A stretch of DNA of 64,000 nt, taken from Acanthamoeba lenticulata. Taxonomy: Eukaryota; Discosea; Longamoebia; Acanthamoebidae. How positions within the stretch are numbered: the stretch's first letter is position 1; each line of letters starts with the position of its first letter. Positions 42,396 through 52,319 of the stretch are shown piece by piece. Both the position numbers and the translations under genes were made by a program. The notes under the pieces were generated by a model. The model was not told the DNA's origin. It saw only the letters and a program-made list of their open reading frames with translations, and searched no databases. The stretch is from NCBI GenBank assembly GCA_002179805.1, contig NAVB01000457.1, positions 21,402-85,401 of the forward strand, written 5' to 3'.

Positions 42396-43998
42396 ATGAC
42401 CGCGCTCGGCATTGCTTCGGATGTGTGCGGCTGGGGTACGTGAGTTCGTTGTTGCCCCTCTCGGGCGCGCCTCCTGCCGGAGAGCGCTCCGTGTTGTGCG
42501 TATGTGAAACGGTAATAATGTCTCACTTCCCGTTCGATGCAGTCTACTTTGTGGCGTGGTCGGTGAGCTTTTATCCACAGATCTATCGCAACTGGAGCCG
42601 GAAGAGGTTCGTGCACACGTCGCTCGCAGAGAACCGCTGTTAGGCAAACTCACCACCCGCGTTCGCGCTCCACGTGCAATGTGCAGCGTTGTGGGACTCT
42701 CCTTCGACTTCTTGCTCTACAACCTGCTGGGCTTCGCCTGCTACAGCATCTACATGGTATCTGTGCTCGTCCTTCTCGGCGACGCATGACGGACACTCAC
42801 TGCGGCGCGGTTTTGTGCAGTGTGCCGAGTACTGGAGCCCCCGCGTGCAGGAAGAGTACCGAGAAGCCAATAACGGTGAGGACGTGTCTGTAAAGCTCAA
42901 CGACGTCGGTGAGTGCTTCCTTCTTCTTGTTGTAGTTGCTGGTTTTTTTCTCTTCATCCCTCGCCAACACTTGCTGTGTGCTCTTGTTATGTGACCATCA
43001 GTGTTTGCCCTGCACGGCTTGGCCATGGTGCTTCTCACCATTTTCCAGTGCACCATCTACGAGGTCTCTCGCACCGCTCCCACCCCGCGCACCGCTGCTG
43101 CGCCTATCTGGAACCTGAGCCTCATCCTGGTGTGTGGCGGCGTGAATGTGTTAACAGCGCGGGAACCAGCGGGTGTCCTATGTGTGCATTGTGGTCTCCT
43201 TTTTCATCGCCGCCGGAGTGGCGATCCTCGGCGCCCTCGTCTTCTCGCCCTGGGTCAAACGTGCGTCGCGGCTGCCCTCACCCGAGTGAATGACCGCTGA
43301 GCGAGGGGGCCGCCTGGACATCAGTGCTGTGGTGGATTCAGGGCTTGGGCTACGTCAAGGCCGCCATTACCGTCATCAAGTACTCGCCGCAGGTCTACAT
43401 CAACTACAAGCTTCGGTCGACTGGCACGTCTGCCGCCTCTCTTTCTTCAGCGTGCCGTCGCGTCCTCCGCTTATGTTTTGGCCTCCTTTGTGTCGTGTGC
43501 TTGTGTCCAATTGCAGAGGGCTGGTCCATCTGGCAAGTGCTGCTGGATGTGGTGGGTGGCGTGCTGTCCTTCCTCCAGAACGGCCTCATCTCCATCGACA
43601 CTGGCGACATATCGCCTTTCAAGGACTACCCGAAGCTCGCGTTGGCTCTTATTTCCCTCTTCTTCGATGCCATCTTCATCATTCAGCACTACTGCCTTTA
43701 CTACGGCCACACGTGCGCAGCGTTTGCTATCTTTTGCGCATTTCGCTTCTTTTGGTCCTCTCCTCATCGCCAATGTGCCTACAGATCGAGTGGAGCGGGT
43801 CCTTCGCTGTACGACGACGCGGGCGACTCGGAGTGGGAGGGCAAGGAGCGGGTGAACTTCTACTACTCGGTCAATGAGCACAACGACAAGGACGATCCCG
43901 ACAGGCGGGTCTCACATCGATCCGGCTACGACTCGGCATACAGCGACGACGACTATTACGAGCAGCCCTACAAATACGCCTCGCACGCGTCAGCCTGA
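42396..43998 (+). CDS. CTNS: Cystinosin (lysosomal cystine-proton symporter)
   Basis: The protein carries two PQ-loops, VYFVAWSVSFYPQIYRNWSR and VIKYSPQVYINYKLRST, and the segments VVGLSFDFLLYNLLGF, CAEYWSPRVQEEYREAN, VFALHGLAMVLLTIFQCTIY, EGWSIWQVLLDVVGGVLSFL and LFFDAIFIIQHYCLYY. This order matches human cystinosin through all seven membrane spans. Cystinosin exports cystine from lysosomes with protons. The start MTALGIASDVCGW lies directly before TM1, so the ~120-residue glycosylated luminal domain of the animal protein is missing. The ~60-residue C-terminal tail is acidic and tyrosine-rich (GYDSAY, YYEQPYKY), in the place where human CTNS has its GYDQL lysosomal sorting signal. About nine exons are used; the stop is at 43996-43998. 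Confidence 0.92.
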
Positions 43999-44273
43999 CC
44001 TTGGGCTCTCGTTTTTTTAAAATACAAATTATTTATTCGCAGGAATGTGCTGTGGAATGTATCGAGTTTTTGGTTTGGCGCCAAAACGGCGGCAAAACAA
44101 ACAACAGACGACCGTTTCGTTTTGGGCGCGCCTTGCGAGGTTGGCGCGCTTGTCTTCCGATTACTGCCTGTGGCGCAAGCGGAAGCATCTCTTGCGAACC
44201 TGAAGCTCTGTTCTTCTCTCTCGTGATATTACTTCCTTGCCCACGTCCTTTCCTCGTTCGCATTCACAAACAG

Positions 44274-45738
44274 ATGGAGTCCATTACGGAGGCAAAGAGG
44301 ATCCGCACCATCGCACACGACACGCCAAGCATTGCCACGTTTATCTCAAGTAACATTCACCTGCCCAAGCTGGTCGCTCTTCTGGAGGATGAGGAGGACG
44401 AAGCTGTTGCTATCGCCATCGAGGTGATCGATTTTATCGTCTCAGAGTCGAACGCCACTAATCGGCGGAGGATTGCGAGCGAGAACCACCTTCTATCCCG
44501 AGTACAGGAGATGATGATGGACATCACTCTCGATGCTAAAGTCAAGTCACACGCTATCAGGACATACACCAACCTTCAGGCTTTCCAATCGGCCGCCTCT
44601 TCCTCCAACGACGCAGCCCTTCCCCCAAGCACCGCCGCGGCACCTGCCAAAGAGATCGACGCTGACGTGGTTAATGAAGAGCTTCCTACACACAAGCAGC
44701 AAGAGACTCAACCTGCCAAGGTACTTTTGTCGGTCATTTTGTCTAGATGTGTAGCTTGAAGACTCAATGATCGAGGTCAAACCTGACGTGCAGCCCGCTA
44801 CGATTACCACCGCCGCTTCGGGAGGCGCAACCATGTCCATCTTCAGGGCGGCCGCTAGTGCTAGCAGCAGCCGTGGTGGCGCTTCGGTTGGCCTTGGTGG
44901 TACGGATGCTTACCCCATTTACGGATTCTTCAAAGCTAATCCTTCGTCAATTCGTAAGGCTTGGGCGCCTTCGGCACTCAATCGTCCGCCAACACAGCGC
45001 AAGCCTCAGGTACCTCTTTGACCTTGACCCTCTTCACAGCATTAGCCTCCACCGCGCTAACCTTTCTGTTGCTTTGTTGGTGTGCAGCTCCCGGCCTGGC
45101 TCTCTTTTCCTCGTCTGTCTCCAACCGTCTGGCCACGGCGCAAACGTTCACCATCTTTGTCAAGGGCCTTCAAAACCGACCGGATAACAAGGCAGCCCTC
45201 GAGAAGAAGCTGTACGCTAAGCCCCCTTCCTTGAACGTTGGTTGCTGCTGAGGATAAGCTAAAACGGGCCCGCGGTGTTGCCTCACCCCATCACCCATCG
45301 CACATTACCCAGGCTCTCGGTGAAAGGCGTCATCTCCTTCTCCATCTTCGAGGAAAAGGCGGTGGTGCGAGCTATTATGAGCGAGCAGGAGCTGCTCAAG
45401 TCGGTTCGAGAGATCCCGGGCTTGGTAACCACCCCTCTTTTAGCGTTTACCAGGCTTGACCTGTCATGCTGCTTTTGGTCTTTGCTTTTCGCAATGGGAT
45501 CTCTCACCTGAATCAACGTCAACCACTTCATCGTGTCGTGCGGACTATGCAGGTGACCAGCTCCATGCCCGGACTGGACGACAAGGAAAACTCGTCGCCT
45601 CAGTACCTCCAGCGAGAGAGGACGCGCGATGCGGGCAACAAGGGCAAGATTGTGGTGCAGGACTACAACAAGGACAAGTCCGACGACGCGGCCAACAACG
45701 GCTGGTTTGGCCGAGTCGCGCGTGCGCTCTGGGGCTGA
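44274..45738 (+). CDS. ARMC1-like protein (armadillo plus HMA-like domain)
   Basis: The N-terminal ~100 residues form armadillo-type helices (HLPKLVALLEDEEDEAVAIA, IEVIDFIVSESNATNRRRIA, KVKSHAIRTYTNLQAF). A Ser/Ala-rich linker leads to AQTFTIFVKGLQ, LEKKL|LSVKGVISFSIFEEK and AVVRAIMSEQELLKSV. This matches the C-terminal metal-transporter-like fold of ARMC1, whose human form reads LLKIKGVISFTFQ ... CVVRIRSDLKAEAL. The tail ends NNGWFGRVARALWG, amphipathic and aromatic as in ARMC1 (human ends SRSFYW). In animals ARMC1 associates with the mitochondrial MIB/MICOS machinery and affects mitochondrial distribution. Five exons are seen; the ATG at 44274 is the first in the frame after stops. The HMA-like domain lacks a C-x2-C metal site. 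Confidence 0.78.
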
Positions 45739-46253
45739 GGCCCACAACACCAAACCAGAAGAGGGAGCACGATTGGCTGTATGAAAGAGAGGAGGGCGTG
45801 AGAGAGAAGTGGTTGAAACAGAGAGATGGAGGGAGAAGCGCAGGGCAGAGTGGAGGCGTGTAAGAGGCGCCTTCTGGTCTGGCCATCACCTTCTTGAAAA
45901 ACCTCTACAATAGAGCTCTTCTACAACTTGTAGAAGCAGATTAGAGAGTTGTGCTACATGTTGCTTTATTGTGTGCTGATGATGATATCAAGTACAAGGA
46001 AATAAATATGTGACAGGAAAGAGACCGAAGTGGTTGGTGTACAAGGTGGGGTTGGTGACAATGAGGAAGATGATGACAATGATGATGGGCGAAGTGCTTG
46101 TGCGTGCTGCCCGGTTTCCCCTCCAAGAGTTGGGTGGAGGGGAGACGTGAAAATGATGGGCGTGAAGAGTGGCCGATGTGGAACTCTGCGTCCGTGTTCG
46201 GCTAGGCCTCGAGCAACGGCGAGCAAGTAGAAAGGCTTGCATGGGCTAGACAG
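45739..46253. other. Convergent 3' region between the ARMC1-like gene and the intronless gene
   Basis: No coding exon is recognised. The region holds the inverted repeat at 45918-45936 and AT-rich sequence near 45960-46020 that could serve polyadenylation on both strands (AATAAA-like motif AAATAAAT near 46000). Confidence 0.45.
45918..45936. repeat. Perfect 9-bp inverted repeat
   Basis: CTTCTACAA and TTGTAGAAG flank a single base. It lies about 180 bp after the ARMC1-like stop, in a shared 3' region. In RNA it could form a hairpin only with a larger loop, so it may equally be a protein-binding palindrome. Confidence 0.7.
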
Positions 46254-47978
46254 CTACAGGAGGTTGTCGAAGCTGATGTCGGTCGGGATCGTTGCTTCCA
46301 TGTTGTCGATGACCATGCAGAGCTCGTCGAACTGGTCGTCGTCTCGAAGAAGCGAAGTGAAGAAGCCCTCACCTTCCGCGAGGCTTGGCTCCGTCGTAAA
46401 GCCGAGACCCGGGCTCGCGTGGAGCTCCATCTCGGCGGTGGGCGGCATGGACAGAGGCAAAGGCAGAGGCAAGCTGTGGTGCTGCTGCGCCGGCGCGAAC
46501 GGGTGGAATTGCGGTGCGGGCGGAAGATAAAGGCCACCGACTTGCTGCTGTTGGACGGGCACGTGAGGAGCCGAATGGTGATAGCCGTTGTAGGGCGAGT
46601 AGGCCTGCTGCGCAACCGGCGCGGTTCCCGCGGTGAGTTGGGAGAGCTCGAAGAAGGGTAGGGGCTTGAACTCGTCGTCAAAGCTCTCGATGCTCACGCG
46701 CTGCATGGTGTCAGCGATGTGCATGACGTCGAACGAGGGCCGTCGTCGGCCAGGTGACATCAGAGGAGAAGCCAAGGGCGAGCTGGGCAAGCAACGCGGC
46801 GTGCTCGACGGGGTGGAGCTGGTCGAGCCCGTGGCCATGAGCTCCGAACCGCGGAAGATGGCGTCCACCTCGGCGTCCATCGCCGCCCGGTTGTCGTCTC
46901 CTCCGATCGCGGCGGAAATGGACACGAGCGGGATGGAGCTGAAGTCGATGGTGCCCATAGCCGAGGCCTGCTGGCTCTCGCGTGCATGGCGGCAGGTCGG
47001 GTGGTGGCCACCGGCGGTCAACATCGTGCGGGTCTGGTGCTGGCCGGGGATGGTATGGTGGTGGCCGTGCGGGCGGCCGTGCACGCAGAAGCCCGATTCG
47101 GGCAGCGAAGCCGCGCGCTCGGTTCGGGGCGACAGCATCAGAGCGGCTTGCGCAGAGGTGCTCGCGGGCGCCACGCTCGCACGTCGGATCGGCGAGGTCG
47201 ACGGCGTGCCGCAGGCGCTCGAGCTGCGGGCCCGATGGCGCGGGCTGGTCTTCTTGATGGCTGTGGGCACCGAAGAGCCCGAGTGGGCGACCAGCGGAGA
47301 GCTTCCCGCGCTGCCGGGCTTCTTGGGAGCGACGTCGCGAAGCAATCCGGCTGCAGACGAAGCGCTGCGACTGCGGACGATGGCCTCCTTGTTGCGCGGG
47401 ACGCCGCCGGCCGAGTGGGGGCTGGGCGTTGGCGTGGGCGGGCACGATGTCGAAGGCTCAACAGCCTTCAGGGGCGCCGAGCGGCTGCGGTCGCGGTGGG
47501 AAACGGTCATGTTGTCGGCCGAAGCAAACATCTGCGCCGAAACGCTCCGATTGCGCTTGATGCCCGAACCCTTCTTTGTCGCGCCACCAGCCGTCGTCGT
47601 GGCCGCAGCAGCCGCCTCGGCGGCCTTGGCATCGGCGATGCTGGAGGCAGACCAGGAGGCCGACTTGTCCTTCGCGGGCTTGTCTTTCTCCTGCTTCTCC
47701 TTCTTGGTGCGCTTGCGCTTCTTTCGTTCCTCGTGGCGCGACTTGCCCTTCTCGGCCAGGCTGTGCAGGAGGGAGTAAATGCAAGCCGAGTCGCCGTGGA
47801 TGAGCGTGTGGCCCAGGGTCGCCACCGAGCGCAGGCTGAGGCGGGGGATGGCAGGCGAGGACGACGGCGACAGCTGGCCGTTGGGCAGGCTTGGGGACTG
47901 CAGGGGGGTAGTCGTCGGAACGCTGGTAGCGAACGTCATGGCACCAGCTTGGGACCTGAGAGGCTGGGCAACCTCCAT
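46254..47978 (-). CDS. Intronless low-complexity protein, function unknown
   Basis: A single uninterrupted frame of 574 codons runs in a window where almost every other gene is spliced. I do not recognise it. The N-terminus has a short ordered-looking stretch (RLSLRSVATLGHTLIHGDSA, CIYSLLHSLAEKGKS) and a Lys-rich nuclear-localisation-like run (RKKRKRTKKEKQ). The middle is Ser/Pro-rich with many R-S-x-S sites. A Cys/His cluster follows (CVHGRPHGHHHTIPGQH ... GGHHPTCRH), then the acidic, hydrophobic C-terminus DDQFDELCMVIDNMEATIPT, DISFDNLL, which resembles a transactivation segment. Real coding is supported by its length, the ATG start and the amino-acid patterning. A nuclear regulator is a guess. 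Confidence 0.7.
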   Translation of the reverse strand: MEVAQPLRSQAGAMTFATSVPTTTPLQSPSLPNGQLSPSSSPAIPRLSLRSVATLGHTLIHGDSACIYSLLHSLAEKGKSRHEERKKRKRTKKEKQEKDKPAKDKSASWSASSIADAKAAEAAAAATTTAGGATKKGSGIKRNRSVSAQMFASADNMTVSHRDRSRSAPLKAVEPSTSCPPTPTPSPHSAGGVPRNKEAIVRSRSASSAAGLLRDVAPKKPGSAGSSPLVAHSGSSVPTAIKKTSPRHRARSSSACGTPSTSPIRRASVAPASTSAQAALMLSPRTERAASLPESGFCVHGRPHGHHHTIPGQHQTRTMLTAGGHHPTCRHARESQQASAMGTIDFSSIPLVSISAAIGGDDNRAAMDAEVDAIFRGSELMATGSTSSTPSSTPRCLPSSPLASPLMSPGRRRPSFDVMHIADTMQRVSIESFDDEFKPLPFFELSQLTAGTAPVAQQAYSPYNGYHHSAPHVPVQQQQVGGLYLPPAPQFHPFAPAQQHHSLPLPLPLSMPPTAEMELHASPGLGFTTEPSLAEGEGFFTSLLRDDDQFDELCMVIDNMEATIPTDISFDNLL

Positions 47979-48848
47979 GACGGGCGAGAGGAGGACAAGA
48001 CTTGCTTGTTGTTGTGTGTTGTGTTCAAAGGGCGAGTGGTGGCTGGTGTGGTCGAAAGGACGATAGAAGGCGTGTGTGTGTGTGGGTATGTGTATCTCGT
48101 AGGCCTGTAACTGGTTTGTGGTGTTGCGCAGGTGAAGCTGTGCTGGCTGTTTATGTAACGATGGTTACAATGGCCGAGTAGGCGGACGAGGGAGGCTTTG
48201 CAGCTGGTGGTTTGGTCTACTGCGGGGGAAGGGCTGGCGGTGGAGGCAGCAACAACAGAAAGTTGTGCTTTTGGCGTTTTAGTTATCAAGGTCCGGCCAA
48301 AGGAGGATAGAGCAGCTTGGTGGATCGGCGCGCACCTGTGGCTAGCTCTTTATCTCAACAACAACAGAGCCGAGGGTCGGTGGGGACTGCTATCGTACGG
48401 AAGACGAGCGCACGTTTCGACGGGGAGGAGAGCAATTGCAAAAGTTAGGTGTCCTCAGGAGGTCCGGCTTTTGTAGGTGTCATCACCCCAGTCACTTGGA
48501 ATCTCTGGTCGGTGGTGCCGGCTAGGCAAGAACATCACAAGCGTGTTTGGAACAGACCCGACCCGATGTCGCGATTGGCGCTCGATCTGGGGTGGCCGTA
48601 GCCGCAGCACAACGACCTGTCGAGTCACCGGTGGTAGCGCGGAGAGGGGATGTGCTGGCGCCAGGCAGACGGCCGAAAAAGTGTCGGGAGGGGACCGACT
48701 GGAATGTGGGGCATGCCCCAGGGGCGAGTTGTCCTAAAGAGCGCCACTTCATGACCCAACCCAGGCCACCAGTAGGCCATCTCGCGAGACGTCTTGTACA
48801 CACATCTCGTGGCTATTATTGTGATCGACGCGTTTTTTTTTTTTTTTT
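47979..48848. promoter_or_regulatory. Long upstream region of the intronless gene
   Basis: At 870 bases this is the longest non-coding gap in the window. It holds a GT-rich tract (about 48072-48095), no clear TATA box and no recognised exon. It must contain the promoter of the minus-strand intronless gene. Its far end is the 3' flank of the NAPRT gene. Confidence 0.4.
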
Positions 48849-48849
48849 T
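48833..48849. repeat. 17-base T run overlapping the NAPRT stop codon
   Basis: On the gene's strand the stop TGA is followed at once by sixteen further A residues. The run is longer than most homopolymers in the window and lies exactly at the coding end. Confidence 0.85.
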
Positions 48850-51800
48850 CAGTCGTCAGCTTCGACGTTCAGGTTGGAGATGTCCTTGATGGGGGCGGAC
48901 TGCTCCCACAGGCGGTGGAAGTCGCGGTAGACGCTCTCGGTGACCGACACCTTGTAGGGCGTGGGGTTCAACGGCCGCAGGTGGTCTGGTTACGTGCCAC
49001 CACGACACCGCCCCACGAACACGCCAAGATGCAACCCACCCCGTGTGAGTTTTAACGGCTCACCATCGCTCGTTACCGCGTCACGGCTGCTCGGTTGCAG
49101 CTTGGCTACGTCGCTTGTGCACCGCGCGTTTTAAATTTTTGCGGCTGAATTCAATTTCGCGTTCTATCTCGCGCTGCAGCGGCCAGAACAAGCTACGAAC
49201 AAACTCGCAACTCGAGTTTGCCGCTTGGCTGTTGTTCACTGCTTTCCGCGACGGGCACGCGTGCCAAAACCGCCGCGAATGATAAAAGAAGGGCCCAAGT
49301 CCCGAGGTGTGATAAAATCAAAAAGAGGAGTTGGGGTGTCCTCACCTGGGCGTAGGGTGGCAATCTGATCGAGGACGTGTTGCCGGATACGCTCTATGTC
49401 GGGCAGCTCGCACACAACTCGGCCCTTCTTCAAGTAGACCTGATGCAGCTTCTCCACCTTGGTCGGCGTGATGTAGGCCCTGTGCGTCACCGAGCCATGG
49501 ATCGCCGCCAGTTAGGCCTGTCGACGTTGACCTCTCGCCAGCGGCTCGACGGCCATCAAAGGAAAAGCGCACCTTTTCTTGGCGTCGAAGGGATCGCAGC
49601 ACAGGATGCGCTTGTTCTCGGCCGGCTGGTCCTCCAACGCGACGTCGCCGTCATCGGCGCCGGCTTTGGCTTTGTCGTCGTCGTTGCGCGAGGCCGGTGG
49701 CGGGAGCTGCAGCATGACGTCGATGACGGGCCCGCCCTTCTTGCCGTAGAGCCGGTAGGCCACCTTGCGCCCCGGGATGGTCACCTTCTCGATGGACTCG
49801 GAGAGCTTGATCCGGTTCTCCCCGTTGAGCTCCACCAACTTGTAGACGCAGCCCAGGGCCGGCTGCTTCTGGCACGTGACCTGCGACGCATCGGCTTAAG
49901 CTTTCGGCGGCTTGTGGACAAAAAGGGAGAGGCAGGCTCGCGTACGAGGTTGGTGCCCACGCCAAAGACGTCGATCTCGTGGCCCTGCTGGTTGAGCGAG
50001 TAGAGCACGTCCTCTGAGATCTCGCTCGAGGCGACGATCTTGAAGTCCTTGAAGTAGTCCAGGCCCACCCGTCCCGCCGTCTTGCTGCAAAAGGGGGCCG
50101 ATGGGTCAAAGGTGACCCCAAACGAGCGGTAGGAGAGGCGCGCAGGCGTACGCAAAGAGCTTGCGGGCCTGCTTGGAGAGGTAGGCCAGATCGCCCGAGT
50201 CCAGGCGGATGCCGATGGCCCGGTAGCCAAACTGAGTCCAAGCAAAAGAAGACGATTTGATCAATATCTGAACTCGATACGCTGCGAGCGAGCTCATTGG
50301 GCGAGAGTGAGGAGCACCTTGTGCAACGCGTAGGCCACGCAGAGGAAGTTGGGGACGCCTGAGTTCATCGTATCGTAGGTGTCCACCAGGCAGATGCAGC
50401 TTTCGGGGAACGCCCTGCGACATTTTTTCACCGTCATCATCCAAGCCACGAAAGAACGCGAAGAGGAAGCGGTACAGAGCATAGGCGATGAAGGAGCGGA
50501 GCTCGCCCGTGCTGGTGTTGGTGAAACCGAGCTCCTCCCGGCATTGCATGGCGGCCTTCTCGAAGTCTTCACCCTCGCCGTCGTGATCGCCTGCCGTGGC
50601 GGCCTTCTTCTTGAGGCGCTTGACCGAGAGTGGGACATCGTCGAAGAAGCTCTCGACAAACGCGTGCGCGTGCGTGCCCTGGGTCTCGATGTTCCACAGA
50701 AGGCCGGAGAGGACGTTGCTGGTGCTGTCGAAGCCGCCCATGTAGCTGTACCGCGAGGCCGACACTCCCCCGTCGGGTCCTTGGGCTCGCCGCAGCCCAA
50801 ACTCCATCAGCGTCTGTCAAGCAAGGACCTCACGTGAGCCATACGCGCCCTCTTGCCGCCCGGCCCACATGGTGGCCGCGCGTACCTTGTTTGGCCCGGC
50901 GGCAAGGCGATGGCGCATCGCGTTTGTGCAAATGAGACTGAGCAAGGAGAGCAGTGAGCAAGAATGGCTAGAAGTCTTGAAAGAAAGTACGTAAGAGAAG
51001 AGGCAGCTAGACGCAGGTACCTGGGGTAGTTGATGAGGGTGAGGAGAGTCGTCTCCAGGAGTTGTGCGACAGCGAGGGGGCCTTCGACGCGGATCAGCGG
51101 CACACGAGGAAAGACCAGGGTGCCCTCCGGGACTGCGTAAATCTAGAGCTCACGAAAGGTCAGTGTTGATGAGGAGAGGCGAAGGGCGCCCCCTGTTTTC
51201 CAGTGCATGATAAAGCATCTTCTTTGTTGTTGGTGTACCGTCAGTTGAGACGAGTCAACGGTGGCGAGCCATTCGTAGAAGGCATCATCTTGGCAGTGCC
51301 GAAGGGCCTTTACACGCACAGATAGAAGTAGAAGGGGAGTCAAGCAAGTGCAAGTAGGAGAAGGACAACAAGAAGAAGAGGGTCGTTGTGTTGCGAGATA
51401 ATGTGCGGTCAGTTGTGTCATCTGGTGTAGCCACCAAATCGGGGCCGATGACTGATTTTGACCGTTGCCTAATGAGCGTTGTCTGCTCGGGTACGGTGCC
51501 CTTTGGTGTTGCCCCGCAAGGAGGGGGCTGGGGCCAATGCTGAAAAGCGCAGGAAAGCCCGCGACTAGCAGACGCCAGGGTAGGAAGGGGGGGGGGGGTG
51601 ATGCTCACCTTTGCGCGCAGCTGGGCGATTTGTCCCTTGGTGAAGCGAAGGTTTTTCACGTATCTCAACTGTGTGCACCCACCACACGCACCACCAGCTT
51701 TAGCACGTGACTTCTCGTCGAGAGTTTCTCATACATGAACGACGAGTAGTGTACATACCGCTTCTTCAAGTCCGGCAAAGATCGTGACTTCGCCTTTGAA

Positions 51801-52093
51801 GGGGTTCTTGCGGAAGAACAAGTCAAACACAGCGTGTTCCTCATGCTTACCCGCCTGCCGAGAAGCAACACAAGTTGGAAGAAATAGAAAAGAAAAATGG
51901 CGAAAGTGAAAACTCAAAAGGAAAAACAACAACACAAGACCACAGGCACCTTCCAGTAGGCGTATGCCATCGTGAGTTCATAGAGGTCAGTGAGGAGAGG
52001 CATGACCAAACTGTTAGTGGGTGAGAAGTCCGTCGCGGCGGGGACATCAGGACCGGCCACCCCAAGCTCATCTCTTGCCTTGTCCTCTTGCAT
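48849..52093 (-). CDS. NAPRT: Nicotinate phosphoribosyltransferase
   Basis: The enzyme makes nicotinate mononucleotide from nicotinate and PRPP, the first step of the Preiss-Handler NAD pathway. Landmarks in order are [189 protein letters not shown] and a C-terminal [15 protein letters not shown]. The ATG at 52093 ([12 protein letters not shown]) is in frame through [12 protein letters not shown]; a second ATG lies at 52003. About twelve exons are used, one intron being 360 bp. An ~80-residue acidic insert lies between [11 protein letters not shown] and the VDTYDT exon. All catalytic segments are kept. Confidence 0.93.
48986..49345 (-). other. Long (360-bp) intron of the NAPRT gene
   Basis: The donor CCCAG|GTGAGG and acceptor GTAACCAG|ACC join ATLRP to DHLRPLNP in frame. 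It is three to five times longer than typical introns here. I looked for snoRNA C/D boxes and tRNA-like folds and found none convincing. Confidence 0.6.
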
Positions 52094-52319
52094 GGTTTTG
52101 TTTGTTTGTTTGATCCTTTACCCAAAGCACACTGGCACACACCCCATTTGCCGCTGCGTAAAGGTCAACGAATTTTTCAAAAGGCTTGGCCGATACGTGG
52201 GCAGCTCGAGCCCCAGCGCTGCAGTTGGCTGAGCTGGCGTTCGTCCAGGGGCGACAGCGTGCTGGTGTTCCCAGAGTGCTGTTGTTTCCCATTTTGCCTC
52301 GGCCACTTCGTCCTCCCAG

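Noticed and set aside
46986..48110. 374-codon plus-strand frame opposite the intronless gene
   Set aside because: It is Arg/Gly/Ala-rich without motifs and overlaps the better-patterned minus-strand frame; the longer, motif-bearing frame was preferred.
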